From positions 1 to 64,000 of the forward strand of contig JAJFIA010000015.1 of the NCBI GenBank assembly GCA_021775255.1: a stretch of DNA of 64,000 bases. The letters are read 5' to 3'. The translations under genes and the position numbers were made by a program. The stretch comes from Roseovarius sp. (GTDB lineage: Bacteria; Pseudomonadota; Alphaproteobacteria; Rhodobacterales; Rhodobacteraceae). Below are positions 36,432-44,800 of the stretch, piece by piece. Below the pieces are notes generated by a model that saw only the letters and a program-made list of their open reading frames with translations, ran no database searches and was not told the DNA's origin. Each line of letters starts with the position of its first letter. Position 1 is the stretch's first letter.

Positions 36432-36890
36432 ATGGCTGGTACAAAACATATGCCCACGGCGGCGAAACTGGTTTGCGCATTTGGTCTGGGCATCGTTGGC
36501 TGGGTTGCATCGGAACAGGTTGTGCCCCTGATGCCGCCGGAAACGAATTTCGGCTATTTCAATATCGTCAATCTTGTGCTCGGAATGGTCTGCGGTTGGG
36601 TTGTATTGGGCACACGGGTCGGGGGTGGATATTACGAATCCGTCATGGCGGGGCTGACCGGGGTGTCGGCACTGGTCTTCTGGGCGATGTTTTTCCAAAG
36701 CCTGAACGAGATGCTCAGACAGGCATTTGAGCGCCATTATGACGGGCCTGTAGAAGCGATTATCGCGATATTTTCGATCGCAATAGATTTTGGCTGGATG
36801 TTGATAGATTTCAACCTGATCAGTGTGCTGGTGATTGGTGGGATGATCGTTGGGATTTTTGGTGAATGGGCCTCACGCCGGTGGACATAG
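36432..36890 (+). CDS. trgA: TrgA-family membrane protein
   Basis: 152 residues, four membrane helices, beginning with the family pattern MPTAAKLVCAFGLGIVGW and PLMPPETNFGYFNIVNLVLGMVCGW. TrgA was described in Rhodobacter sphaeroides as part of a tellurite-resistance locus next to cysK, and cysK follows here too. The trgB gene that separates them in that species is not present; instead a 98-bp spacer with 17-bp inverted ends (36888-36985) lies between. The stop codon TAG is part of the left repeat arm. Confidence 0.85.
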   Translation: MAGTKHMPTAAKLVCAFGLGIVGWVASEQVVPLMPPETNFGYFNIVNLVLGMVCGWVVLGTRVGGGYYESVMAGLTGVSALVFWAMFFQSLNEMLRQAFERHYDGPVEAIIAIFSIAIDFGWMLIDFNLISVLVIGGMIVGIFGEWASRRWT

Positions 36891-36985
36891 GCCCGGATGC
36901 GCCGTTGATCTTATCTTTGATCTGGCAGGCACGCGCAGGTGAACAGCGGCGTATGTGTGCTTGAGTTCCGGCGCATCCGGGCCTA
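36888..36985. repeat. Inverted-repeat element between trgA and cysK
   Basis: TAGGCCCGGATGCGCCG (36888-36904) is perfectly repeated in inverse orientation at 36969-36985, enclosing 64 bp. The left arm includes the trgA stop codon. It has the size and form of a small palindromic repeat. No gene is inside. It could terminate trgA transcription or be a remnant of an insertion. Confidence 0.7.
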
Positions 36986-37021
36986 CATCTGGGGTGATTT
37001 ACAGGTTTGAGGATCCCTTCC

Positions 37022-38053
37022 ATGCATATCGCCACTGATCTAGCCCATGCCGTTGGCAACACGCCGCTGATCCGCCTGAAAAAGGCCAGCGAAGAAACCG
37101 GTTGTGAAATTCTGGGAAAATGCGAGTTCCTCAATCCCGGTCAATCGGTCAAGGACCGCGCGGCACTTTCCATTATCCGCGATGCCGAAGCGCGCGGAGA
37201 TTTGCAGCCGGGTGGTACAATCGTGGAAGGAACGGCGGGCAATACCGGTATCGGGCTGGCGCTTGTCGGGGCTTCACTGGGCTACAAGACGGTGATCGTC
37301 ATCCCCGAAACCCAAAGTCAGGAAAAGAAAGATATGCTGGAACTGGCGGGGGCCGATCTGGTTCAGGTGCCTGCCGCGCCCTATTCAAATCCCAACAATT
37401 TCGTGCGATATTCCGAAAGATTGGCCAATAAACTTGGCCAAACAGAACAAAATGGTGTGATCTGGGCCAATCAGTTTGATAACGTGGCCAACCGTCAGGC
37501 GCATGTCGAAACAACCGGTCCCGAGATATGGCAACAAACCGACGGCAAAGTCGATGGCTTTATCTGTGCCGTCGGATCGGGGGGCACATTGGCCGGGGTG
37601 GCGCAGGCGTTGCAGCCCAAGGGTGTGAAGATCGGTCTGGTTGATCCAATGGGGGCCAAGCTTTATTCCTATTACACCCACGGCACGCTGGAAAGTGAAG
37701 GCGGCTCGATCGCGGAAGGCATCGGGCAGGTGCGCATTACCGCCAATCTTGAGGGCTTCACCCCGGATTTTGCCTGTCAGGTGGCCGATGAAGAAGCCCT
37801 GCCGATCGTGTTTGACCTGCTTGAGCATGAGGGGCTGTGTCTTGGGGCTTCCTCGGGGATCAATGTGGCGGGGGCGATCCGTCTGGCGCGGGAAATGGGG
37901 CCGGGGCACCGGATTGTCACGGTTCTGGCGGATTACGGCACGCGCTATCAGTCAAAACTGTTCAATCCTGAGTTTTTGCGCGAAAAGGGCCTGCCCACGC
38001 CGCGCTGGCTTGACCGGGCACCGCGCACAATACCCGGAGTATTTGAAGCGTGA
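37022..38053 (+). CDS. cysK: Cysteine synthase A family protein
   Basis: 343 residues of the OASS family: PLP lysine K44 in NPGQSVKDRAA, the substrate loop EGTAGNTGIGLA, and the phosphate-binding SGGTLAGV, preceded by CAVG. It condenses O-acetylserine with sulfide to cysteine. The N-terminus MHIATDLAHAVGNTPLIRLKKA starts at 37022, with GAGGA nine bases upstream. It is longer than E. coli CysK by about 20 residues at the C-terminus, as in other Rhodobacterales. The stop overlaps the GTG start of the mechanosensitive channel gene by 4 bp. Association with trgA suggests a link to tellurite or thiol stress. Confidence 0.9.
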   Translation: MHIATDLAHAVGNTPLIRLKKASEETGCEILGKCEFLNPGQSVKDRAALSIIRDAEARGDLQPGGTIVEGTAGNTGIGLALVGASLGYKTVIVIPETQSQEKKDMLELAGADLVQVPAAPYSNPNNFVRYSERLANKLGQTEQNGVIWANQFDNVANRQAHVETTGPEIWQQTDGKVDGFICAVGSGGTLAGVAQALQPKGVKIGLVDPMGAKLYSYYTHGTLESEGGSIAEGIGQVRITANLEGFTPDFACQVADEEALPIVFDLLEHEGLCLGASSGINVAGAIRLAREMGPGHRIVTVLADYGTRYQSKLFNPEFLREKGLPTPRWLDRAPRTIPGVFEA

Positions 38054-40452
38054 GAGGTCTTATCCGCAGTCTTTTCGTCGCGCTCACACTTGCATTCGCC
38101 GTTGTGTCCGTGATGTCGCCGGTCAGCCCGGCACAGGCCCAACAACCGCTTCAAGGCCCGGATTATGATGCCTGGGAAAAGGTCGCGGCGCGGGCTGAAA
38201 ACGCCGTAGAGGCAGACCGGGCCTCAAAAACGGCGCTTGTGCAGCTACGCACCGAACTTACCAGTTGGCGTGATCAGTTTACCAAGGCAAAAAGCATCAA
38301 TGCCAACACGATTTCTACCGTGCAGGCGCAGTTGGATGCGCTTGGCCCGGCGCCTGTAGATGCGACAGAAAGTGGCGAAATCAGCGCCCAGCGCAAAGAG
38401 CTGAATCGACGGCTTGTGCGGTTGCAGGCCCCGGTCAAAACCGCCGAACTGGCCTATAGCCGGGCGGACGGGCTGATCAAAGGGATTGATAAGATCATCA
38501 GCGAACGCAAAACCCAGGCGCTGCTTGAGCTTGGCCCCTCGCCGTTAAATCCGATCTACTGGAGCAAGGGGATCACCGCGCTTTATGACAGTGCCGCAAC
38601 GATAAAAAGCGAATTTGTGACGGCCTGGAACAACAGTTTTCAGTATGAAAAGTTCCTCAAGGAATTGCCCATCATCCTTTTCCTGTTAATTCTGGGTTTG
38701 GTGCTGGCATTGCGGGGCCGCTACTGGAGCAAAATTCTGGCCAGACGTATCCGCGTCGGCAAACCGAATGCGGCCACATGGATCATCCTGTTTGTGATCT
38801 CACTGGGGGAATTGTTGTTACCTTTTGCAGGGATGGCGGCACTGGTCGGTGCAGCCTATTCAACCGGTCTTGTGGGATTGCGCGGTGATTTGTTACTGCC
38901 AGAATTGCTGCCGGCAGTTTTTATATTCTTGCTGGCGCGCTGGCTGTCGACGCGGATTTTCCCGCGTGAAAAACTACGGGCATTACCGCTTCAGCTTGAA
39001 CCCGAGCAAAGGCGGGCAGGGCGGTTATGCGGCGGCAGTCTGGGGCTGGTAATCGGTGTCTTTTATTTCCTGTCACAACTGGCAAAACTGGATGACTGGC
39101 CCGATGCCGCCCGTAATGTGGTGCTGTTTCCGGTTCTGCTTGTGGCAGGGTATCTGCTCATTCGTATGTCGCGGCTTTTGCTGATCCACAGCCGCGCGGG
39201 CGATACTGAACATGGTGACGAGACATTCCGTAACAAGGTTGCAAAGCTGCTGTCACGGGCGATGGTTGTGCTGGCTGTTGTGGCCTCGGCATTGGCCGCA
39301 ATCGGCTATTTCAAGGCCGCGCAATCGCTGATGTTACCCTCACTTATATCCTTGCTTTTGATAGGGGCACTGCTGGTTTTGCAGCGGTTTGTATCCGAGG
39401 TCTATGCCTTGATCAGCGGGAATGTGGAAGCGGCAGAGAATTCATTGATCCCGGTGCTTTTGGGCATGTTGATCATGATGCTTTCGGTGCCGGTATTTGC
39501 CCTTATCTGGGGCGTGGGCTTCGAAACCCTGACCGAGCTGTGGGTCACCTTCAATCAGGGGATTTTGATCGGCGGCTCCAAGATTTCACCGCAGGTTTTC
39601 CTGAGATTTGCGATTGTGTTCATGCTGGGCTACATGGCCACCCGCCTTATTCAGGGCCTGCTGAAAAATACGGTTCTGCCCAAAACCAGAATGGATATAG
39701 GTGGTCGTAATGCGATTGTTTCGGGGGTGGGATATCTGGGGATTATCCTTGCCGCCCTGATTGCCTTCACAAGTGCCGGGATTGATCTCAGCTCGCTTGC
39801 CATCGTTGCCGGCGCACTTTCCCTGGGGATTGGGTTTGGCCTGCAAAATATCGTTTCCAACTTTGTCAGCGGCATCATCCTGCTGATTGAAAGGCCGATA
39901 TCCGAAGGCGACTGGATAGACGTGGGCGGGCAGCAGGGTGTTGTGCGTGACATATCTGTGCGCTCGACCAGAATCGAAACCTTCGACCGCACGGATGTGA
40001 TTGTACCCAATTCCGATCTTGTGAGCGGCACAGTAACCAATTACACCCGTGGCAATACCATAGGACGGGTCAGGGTTCCGGTTGGTGTCGCGTACGGCAC
40101 TGATACAAGGCTGGTCGAGAAAATCCTGCTTGAGATCGCGCAGGCACATCCGATGGTGCTGGCCAATCCGGCGCCGGCGGTCATTTTCAAGGATTTCGGG
40201 GCTTCCTCTATGGATTTTGAGATACGGGCGATTTTACGTGATGTGAACTGGGTGCTGAGCGTGCATTCGGACATGAACCACGAGATCACCCGCCGCTTTG
40301 CCGAGGAAGGCATCGAGATACCGTTTGAGCAGCGTGATATCTGGATACGCAACCCCGAGGCGGCGAAAGACACAACTGCGTTGGGGATGGCAGAGCCCCT
40401 TGATGTGCCGCCCGGGCAAAAAGACAGCGAAGATGGCGATTCGGATAGCTGA
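38050..40452 (+). CDS. DUF3772 mechanosensitive ion channel protein
   Basis: 800 residues, GTG start. Signal peptide (cut about 30, PAQAQQ), a periplasmic DUF3772 coiled region (about 35-170; KTALVQLRTELTSWRDQF), about eleven helices, then the MscS domain: SAGIDLSSLAIVAGALSLGIGFGLQNIVSNFVSGIILLIERPISEGDWIDV near residues 575-625. The C-terminal cytoplasmic domain ends with an acidic tail. It releases solutes under hypo-osmotic shock. Coupled to cysK by the GTGA overlap. Confidence 0.9.
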   Translation: MRGLIRSLFVALTLAFAVVSVMSPVSPAQAQQPLQGPDYDAWEKVAARAENAVEADRASKTALVQLRTELTSWRDQFTKAKSINANTISTVQAQLDALGPAPVDATESGEISAQRKELNRRLVRLQAPVKTAELAYSRADGLIKGIDKIISERKTQALLELGPSPLNPIYWSKGITALYDSAATIKSEFVTAWNNSFQYEKFLKELPIILFLLILGLVLALRGRYWSKILARRIRVGKPNAATWIILFVISLGELLLPFAGMAALVGAAYSTGLVGLRGDLLLPELLPAVFIFLLARWLSTRIFPREKLRALPLQLEPEQRRAGRLCGGSLGLVIGVFYFLSQLAKLDDWPDAARNVVLFPVLLVAGYLLIRMSRLLLIHSRAGDTEHGDETFRNKVAKLLSRAMVVLAVVASALAAIGYFKAAQSLMLPSLISLLLIGALLVLQRFVSEVYALISGNVEAAENSLIPVLLGMLIMMLSVPVFALIWGVGFETLTELWVTFNQGILIGGSKISPQVFLRFAIVFMLGYMATRLIQGLLKNTVLPKTRMDIGGRNAIVSGVGYLGIILAALIAFTSAGIDLSSLAIVAGALSLGIGFGLQNIVSNFVSGIILLIERPISEGDWIDVGGQQGVVRDISVRSTRIETFDRTDVIVPNSDLVSGTVTNYTRGNTIGRVRVPVGVAYGTDTRLVEKILLEIAQAHPMVLANPAPAVIFKDFGASSMDFEIRAILRDVNWVLSVHSDMNHEITRRFAEEGIEIPFEQRDIWIRNPEAAKDTTALGMAEPLDVPPGQKDSEDGDSDS

Positions 40453-40515
40453 TGAACTTGTTGAATATTGCCCGGCGCGCTACATCTTAAATGGTTGGGG
40501 TTGAGGAGGTGTGCA

Positions 40516-42474
40516 ATGAAATGGATTTTCCGTCTGTTTTGGGTTTTGATCCTTGTGGTGATTGTCACCGGGGGGGCGCTGTTCTTTTTGCCGGGTGAGA
40601 AAATCGCCGCCATCGCCGCCGACCGGATCAGCGCCATGACCGGCCGCAAGGTTGAGCTTTCCGGCAAGACCAAGATCAGCTTTTACCCGATTTTGGGCAT
40701 CAGCACCGGTGCCGTTACCATTGCCAATGCCGATTGGTCGGACGGGGGGCCGATGCTGACCGCCAAAAGCCTGAAAGTGGGGGTTGATCCCACGGTCCTG
40801 TTTGGCGGCGAGATCAGGATCACCGGTCTGGAAGTGATTGATCCAAAGGTGTTGCTGGAGCTGAGCAAAACCGGTGAGGTCAACTGGGAGCTGGGGGTTG
40901 AAGGGGTTTCAACTTCCGCAACGGCGAACCAAGCCGCGCCAGCCAGATCAAAAGCCCTGGCGCTGACGCTTGACCGGGCGCTGATAAAGGGCGCCACCAT
41001 ACGCTATGTCGATCATGGCAGTGGTAATGAGATTGTGCTGAAGGATTCTGATTTTGATCTGCGCTGGCCTGCCTATCAGGGCAATGCCACGTTCAATGCG
41101 GTGCTGCGCCCGACGGGGAGCGAGATCAAAATCAGCGGTCAGTTGGATAATGTCGGCAATTTCATCGCCGGTGGCGTATCGGATATGCAGGGCAAAATCA
41201 ATGCGCCGGGCGGCAGCATGAGCTTTATCGGCCGGGGCGGGGTGCAGCCGCAACTGGCCGGGCATATCAGCGCTGATCTGAGCAATACGGGCACGTTCAT
41301 GGCCGCTTTGGGCCTGAGTGCGGCAGAAATACCCAAAGGGCTGGGGCAGGCCGTGAGGATGCAGGCCAATCTGACGCTCACGCCGGATTTGCGGGTGTCC
41401 TTGCGCGATATCAGCTTGCAGCTTGATCAGAACAAAGTCACCGGGGCGGCCGATATTATCCTTGGCGGTGATCGGCCCAGGGTGAACGCACAGCTTCGGG
41501 GCGGGGCGCTGGATCTCTCGGCTGTGGCCAGCGGCAATGCCACGGGCGGAACCGGCAGTGCCGCCAGCACCGGCTGGTCAAAAACACCGATTGATGTCAG
41601 CGCCTTATCGCTGGCCGATGGCGAGGTGGCGCTGGTGGCCGACAGCCTTGATCTGGGCACGTTCAACTTTGGCAAAACCCGTATTCTGGCCAGCAATGAC
41701 CGATCCCGCGCGGTGTTTGATCTGCGTGAATTGTCCGGCTATGGCGGCGTAACCACCGGGCAGTTTGTGGCCAATAACCGCAGCGGCCTGTCGGTGGGCG
41801 GCGATATCAAGGTCAGCGGCATTGATATGCAAGCGTTTTTGACCGATGCCGCCGGGATCAACAGGTTTTCGGCCACCGGCAATGCCGCGTTCAATTTTCT
41901 CGGTGTGGGGCAATCGGTGGATGCGATCATGAAAAGCCTCTCGGGCAATCTATCGGTTAATACCGGGCGTGGCCATATCTCGGGGTTTGATCTGGATAAG
42001 CTGATGCGCTCGGGCAATGGCACCGGTGGCACCACGGTTTTTGATCAGATGAGCGCCACGTTCAACATCAAAGACGGCAATATGTATAATAACGATCTGC
42101 TGATGCTTTTGCCTTTGGCCAAGGCCACAGGCGAGGGGCGGATCGGCCTTGGGGCGCAGGATATTGATTATATGTTTACGCCGGTTCTGCTGGAGGGCAG
42201 CAACTTTCGCGGGTTGGCGATTCCGGTGCGGATCACCGGGCCATGGGCCAATACCCGCATCCGGCCGGATATGGCAAAAGCGATTGACATGAACCTCAAG
42301 GAAGAAAAACGCAAGCTCAAGGCCAAGGCCAAAGATGAGATCACCGATTTAATTCAAAAAGAGCTGGGGCTTGCACCACCAGACGGGCAGGCCGGTGATG
42401 GCACATCGGGGAGGCAATCCGGTGGCTCACTTGAAGACGCCCTGACAGATGGCCTTCTTAAATTGCTGGATTAA
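40516..42474 (+). CDS. AsmA-family protein
   Basis: 652 residues. GAGGAGG at 40503-40509 supports the start at 40516. N-terminal membrane anchor (RLFWVLILVVIVTGGALFFL), then the AsmA domain (FFLPGEKIAAIAADRISAMTGRKVELSGKTKIS) and a long beta-rich region with the C-terminal AsmA_2 block (GHISGFDLDKLMRSGNG, RIGLGAQDIDYMFTPVLL). The last 70 residues are Lys/Glu then Gly/Ser-rich. AsmA-like proteins are inner-membrane anchored and act in envelope lipid transport. Single gene, 63 bp after the channel. Confidence 0.9.
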   Translation: MKWIFRLFWVLILVVIVTGGALFFLPGEKIAAIAADRISAMTGRKVELSGKTKISFYPILGISTGAVTIANADWSDGGPMLTAKSLKVGVDPTVLFGGEIRITGLEVIDPKVLLELSKTGEVNWELGVEGVSTSATANQAAPARSKALALTLDRALIKGATIRYVDHGSGNEIVLKDSDFDLRWPAYQGNATFNAVLRPTGSEIKISGQLDNVGNFIAGGVSDMQGKINAPGGSMSFIGRGGVQPQLAGHISADLSNTGTFMAALGLSAAEIPKGLGQAVRMQANLTLTPDLRVSLRDISLQLDQNKVTGAADIILGGDRPRVNAQLRGGALDLSAVASGNATGGTGSAASTGWSKTPIDVSALSLADGEVALVADSLDLGTFNFGKTRILASNDRSRAVFDLRELSGYGGVTTGQFVANNRSGLSVGGDIKVSGIDMQAFLTDAAGINRFSATGNAAFNFLGVGQSVDAIMKSLSGNLSVNTGRGHISGFDLDKLMRSGNGTGGTTVFDQMSATFNIKDGNMYNNDLLMLLPLAKATGEGRIGLGAQDIDYMFTPVLLEGSNFRGLAIPVRITGPWANTRIRPDMAKAIDMNLKEEKRKLKAKAKDEITDLIQKELGLAPPDGQAGDGTSGRQSGGSLEDALTDGLLKLLD

Positions 42475-42508
42475 GCGCCAACCACCTCTAGATATGAAGG
42501 AATGGAAA

Positions 42509-43291
42509 ATGGATCAGGCGGCACGGATCAGGGCCTTCAGGGCATTGCACATCAAATCCGACCCTGTGATCCTGTATAACATCTGGGATCCGGGCAGCGC
42601 GGCCATTGTCGCCGGGGCAGGGGCCAGGGCACTGGCAACCGGAAGCTGGCCTGTGGCGGTGGCGCATGGCTTTGCCGATGGGCAGAACATCCCGCTGGAT
42701 ATGATGCTGGATAACCTTCGGCGAATTGTCGCGGCGGTCGATCTGCCCGTCAGTGCCGATATCGAGGGCGGTTACGGCATATCGCCTGCGCAGGTGGCGC
42801 AGACCGCCACGAAAACCATTGCAGCCGGTGCGGTTGGCTTTAACTTTGAAGATCAGGTTGTGGGCGGCGCGGGGCTGCATGACATTACGGCGCAATCCGC
42901 GCGCATCACAGCGGCGCGCGCGGCGGCAGATGCAATGTGCCCCGGCAGCTATATCAACGCCCGCACGGACATCTTTCTGAAAGCCCCGGCTGAGACGCAT
43001 AACGCGGCCATGCTGGAGGAGGCCCTTGCCCGCGCTCAGGCCTATGCCACGGCGGGGGCCAGCGGATTTTTTGCGCCCGGACTGGCCGATGAGGCAATGA
43101 TTTCAAGGCTTTGTGCGGAATGCCCATTGCCGGTTAATATCATCGCCCTGCCACATGTGCCCGCGCCTGCGCGCCTGGCCGAACTCGGGGTGGCCCGGAT
43201 CAGTTACGGACCGGTCCCTTATAAAAAAATGACCGCCTGGCTTGAAAGCGAAGCCCAGGCAGCCATCGGTTATCATAAGATGGGAAAATGA
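42509..43291 (+). CDS. Isocitrate lyase/PEP mutase-family enzyme
   Basis: 260 residues, TIM-barrel of the PEP mutase superfamily. YNIWDPGSAAIVAGAGARALATGSW at residues 23-47 and SADIEGGYG near 85 (Mg-binding acidic residue) are hallmarks. INARTDIFL holds a conserved Arg-Thr-Asp. Such enzymes cleave or rearrange C-C or C-P bonds (2-methylisocitrate, oxaloacetate, phosphonates). The exact reaction is not inferable. The start at 42509 is chosen because GAAGGA lies nine bases upstream; ATG at 42494 is an alternative. No phosphonate genes are nearby. Confidence 0.82.
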   Translation: MDQAARIRAFRALHIKSDPVILYNIWDPGSAAIVAGAGARALATGSWPVAVAHGFADGQNIPLDMMLDNLRRIVAAVDLPVSADIEGGYGISPAQVAQTATKTIAAGAVGFNFEDQVVGGAGLHDITAQSARITAARAAADAMCPGSYINARTDIFLKAPAETHNAAMLEEALARAQAYATAGASGFFAPGLADEAMISRLCAECPLPVNIIALPHVPAPARLAELGVARISYGPVPYKKMTAWLESEAQAAIGYHKMGK

Positions 43292-43347
43292 CGGATTGCG
43301 CATCTCTGCCAATTTTATAAAGGAAGGGATGTGCCTACCACTATTAC

Positions 43348-44055
43348 TTAAAATTGATACGAAAGGCGCAGGTTTACAACATGTAGGTTGACATCAATGC
43401 TTCGCCCATCTCCCGGCGCGCAAGGGCCACAAGCGGGATTGAAACTGTGGTTTTGATTGCCAAAATCATAATACTTGTATTCAAGCCCAATCGAAGCATT
43501 ATCCGCAATCTTATACTCACCCCCCACACCAAGTGAAAAGCCGATATGCCGGTCGTCTGACCTATCAATTGGTGGCGTTGCAACTGATTCAACTTTGGCT
43601 CCTGCGATGCCCGCAGATACAAAAAGTAGGTATTTATTTTGCGCATAGCCAATGCGGCCGCTGACATCCCAGTAATTCTCGATATCAACCGTCCAGGTAT
43701 CAATACCCGGAAACGCGGGGCTGGCCTTACTTTCATTTAAATCAGGAAAGTTTAATGCAGCCTCGATGCCCCAATAGATATTATTCTGGGATTGCCATGC
43801 ATAGCCGGCATGAACCCCTGCCACCATGCCTTTCGGAGAAAATGAGGTTTGATTGTTTGCCGTGTTGGCAACGCCCCACCAGCCATTCCCATTCAAGGCC
43901 CAATCCACATCGCCCGAGGCATATCCGAATTGCAAACCGGCATAAGGCCCGGCCCATGAATTATTGGAGCTTTGGGCAAAAGCCGATGATCCGGCTATTG
44001 AAAATGTTGAAATAAGTATGGCTATTAAATTGCGTTTTATAAAATGAACAAACAT
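43348..44055 (-). CDS. Outer-membrane beta-barrel protein (Omp25/31-like)
   Basis: 235 residues. Signal peptide (IAILISTFSIAGSSAFA-QS). The mature part has the alternating pattern of an eight-strand barrel and the typical first motif WAGPYAGLQFGYASGD; it ends in NLRLSYQF, an aromatic C-terminus recognised by the BAM machinery. Like Omp25/31 and related surface proteins of alphaproteobacteria. ATG at 44055 is preceded by GGAAGGG; a TTG at 44061 is also possible. Confidence 0.85.
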   Translation of the reverse strand: MFVHFIKRNLIAILISTFSIAGSSAFAQSSNNSWAGPYAGLQFGYASGDVDWALNGNGWWGVANTANNQTSFSPKGMVAGVHAGYAWQSQNNIYWGIEAALNFPDLNESKASPAFPGIDTWTVDIENYWDVSGRIGYAQNKYLLFVSAGIAGAKVESVATPPIDRSDDRHIGFSLGVGGEYKIADNASIGLEYKYYDFGNQNHSFNPACGPCAPGDGRSIDVNLHVVNLRLSYQF

Positions 44056-44368
44056 TAGCAACCCTTCCTAGGTTAGTGGTCAATTTTTTAACTAATTATT
44101 AACCACTATAATAATGATGAGAGTTTGGCAAGAATCCGCCGATGACACGGTGCTGTAAGCCACACAGTGTTGTAAAAATTGCGTATACTATCGGAGGGTG
44201 CACAACTTTAAAGTTGCGGTTGCAATAGCATGTTTGTTGTTCTGAAACACTTTTGGTTTAATAACGGCTGCTTAAAGACGTTATACAAAGCCTGTATTGC
44301 AACTGTAGTTGAATAGAATGAGAGGGCGGAACCATGCCATATAATCCGCCCTCAAATGTTATTTTGGT
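44056..44368. promoter_or_regulatory. 313-bp AT-rich spacer with palindrome and terminator
   Basis: Two structures are visible: a perfect 14-bp palindrome CAACTTTAAAGTTG (44203-44216), and the hairpin GAGGGCGGA / TCCGCCCTC (44322-44330, 44345-44353), which follows the leftward uspA stop by 15 bp and may end the TRAP operon. TAGTGGT and ACCACTA near 44075 and 44103 form a further inverted repeat just upstream of the barrel-protein gene. No gene is supported. Confidence 0.5.
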
Positions 44369-44800
44369 CTATCTCACCACATAAACCGAACAGGTTGAAT
44401 GCCGCACTACGCTTGAGGCGTTGGGGCCAAGCAGGAAATCCTTGAAATCCGGCTTATGCGCCCCAATCACGATCAGGCTGGCCCCATCGGCTTTTGCCGC
44501 CTTGAGAATTTGCTCATAGGCCGCCCCCGTCGCCACAAGATGCCGTACCTTGGCATTGGCCTCGGCCCCTATAACCTCTTGCACCAGCGCATTCAGCTCG
44601 GCAATGGTTTTTTCATGGGCTTTGGATTGGTAATCCTTGTCAAAATATCCGCCGACAATGCTCATGCCGTAATCGGGCATCACCGTAATGACATCAAGCT
44701 GCGCATCCTCCAGCGCCGCCAGTTGTGCGGCCTTTTGGATGACATTGAGATCACGCCCCTTATTGCTGACATCGACGGCGCAGAGGATTGTATTGCTCAT
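44369..44800 (-). CDS. Universal stress protein UspA
   Basis: 143 residues of the Usp fold: first strand ILCAVDVSNKGRDL and the ATP-binding block IVIGAHKPDFKDFLLGPNASSVVRHSTCSVYVVR (G2xG9xGS/N type). In Halomonas, TeaD is a UspA protein encoded with a TRAP transporter and controls its activity. Here too the gene overlaps the TRAP permease gene by 4 bp. An ATP-linked regulatory role for the transporter is a reasonable inference. Confidence 0.9.
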   Translation of the reverse strand: MSNTILCAVDVSNKGRDLNVIQKAAQLAALEDAQLDVITVMPDYGMSIVGGYFDKDYQSKAHEKTIAELNALVQEVIGAEANAKVRHLVATGAAYEQILKAAKADGASLIVIGAHKPDFKDFLLGPNASSVVRHSTCSVYVVR

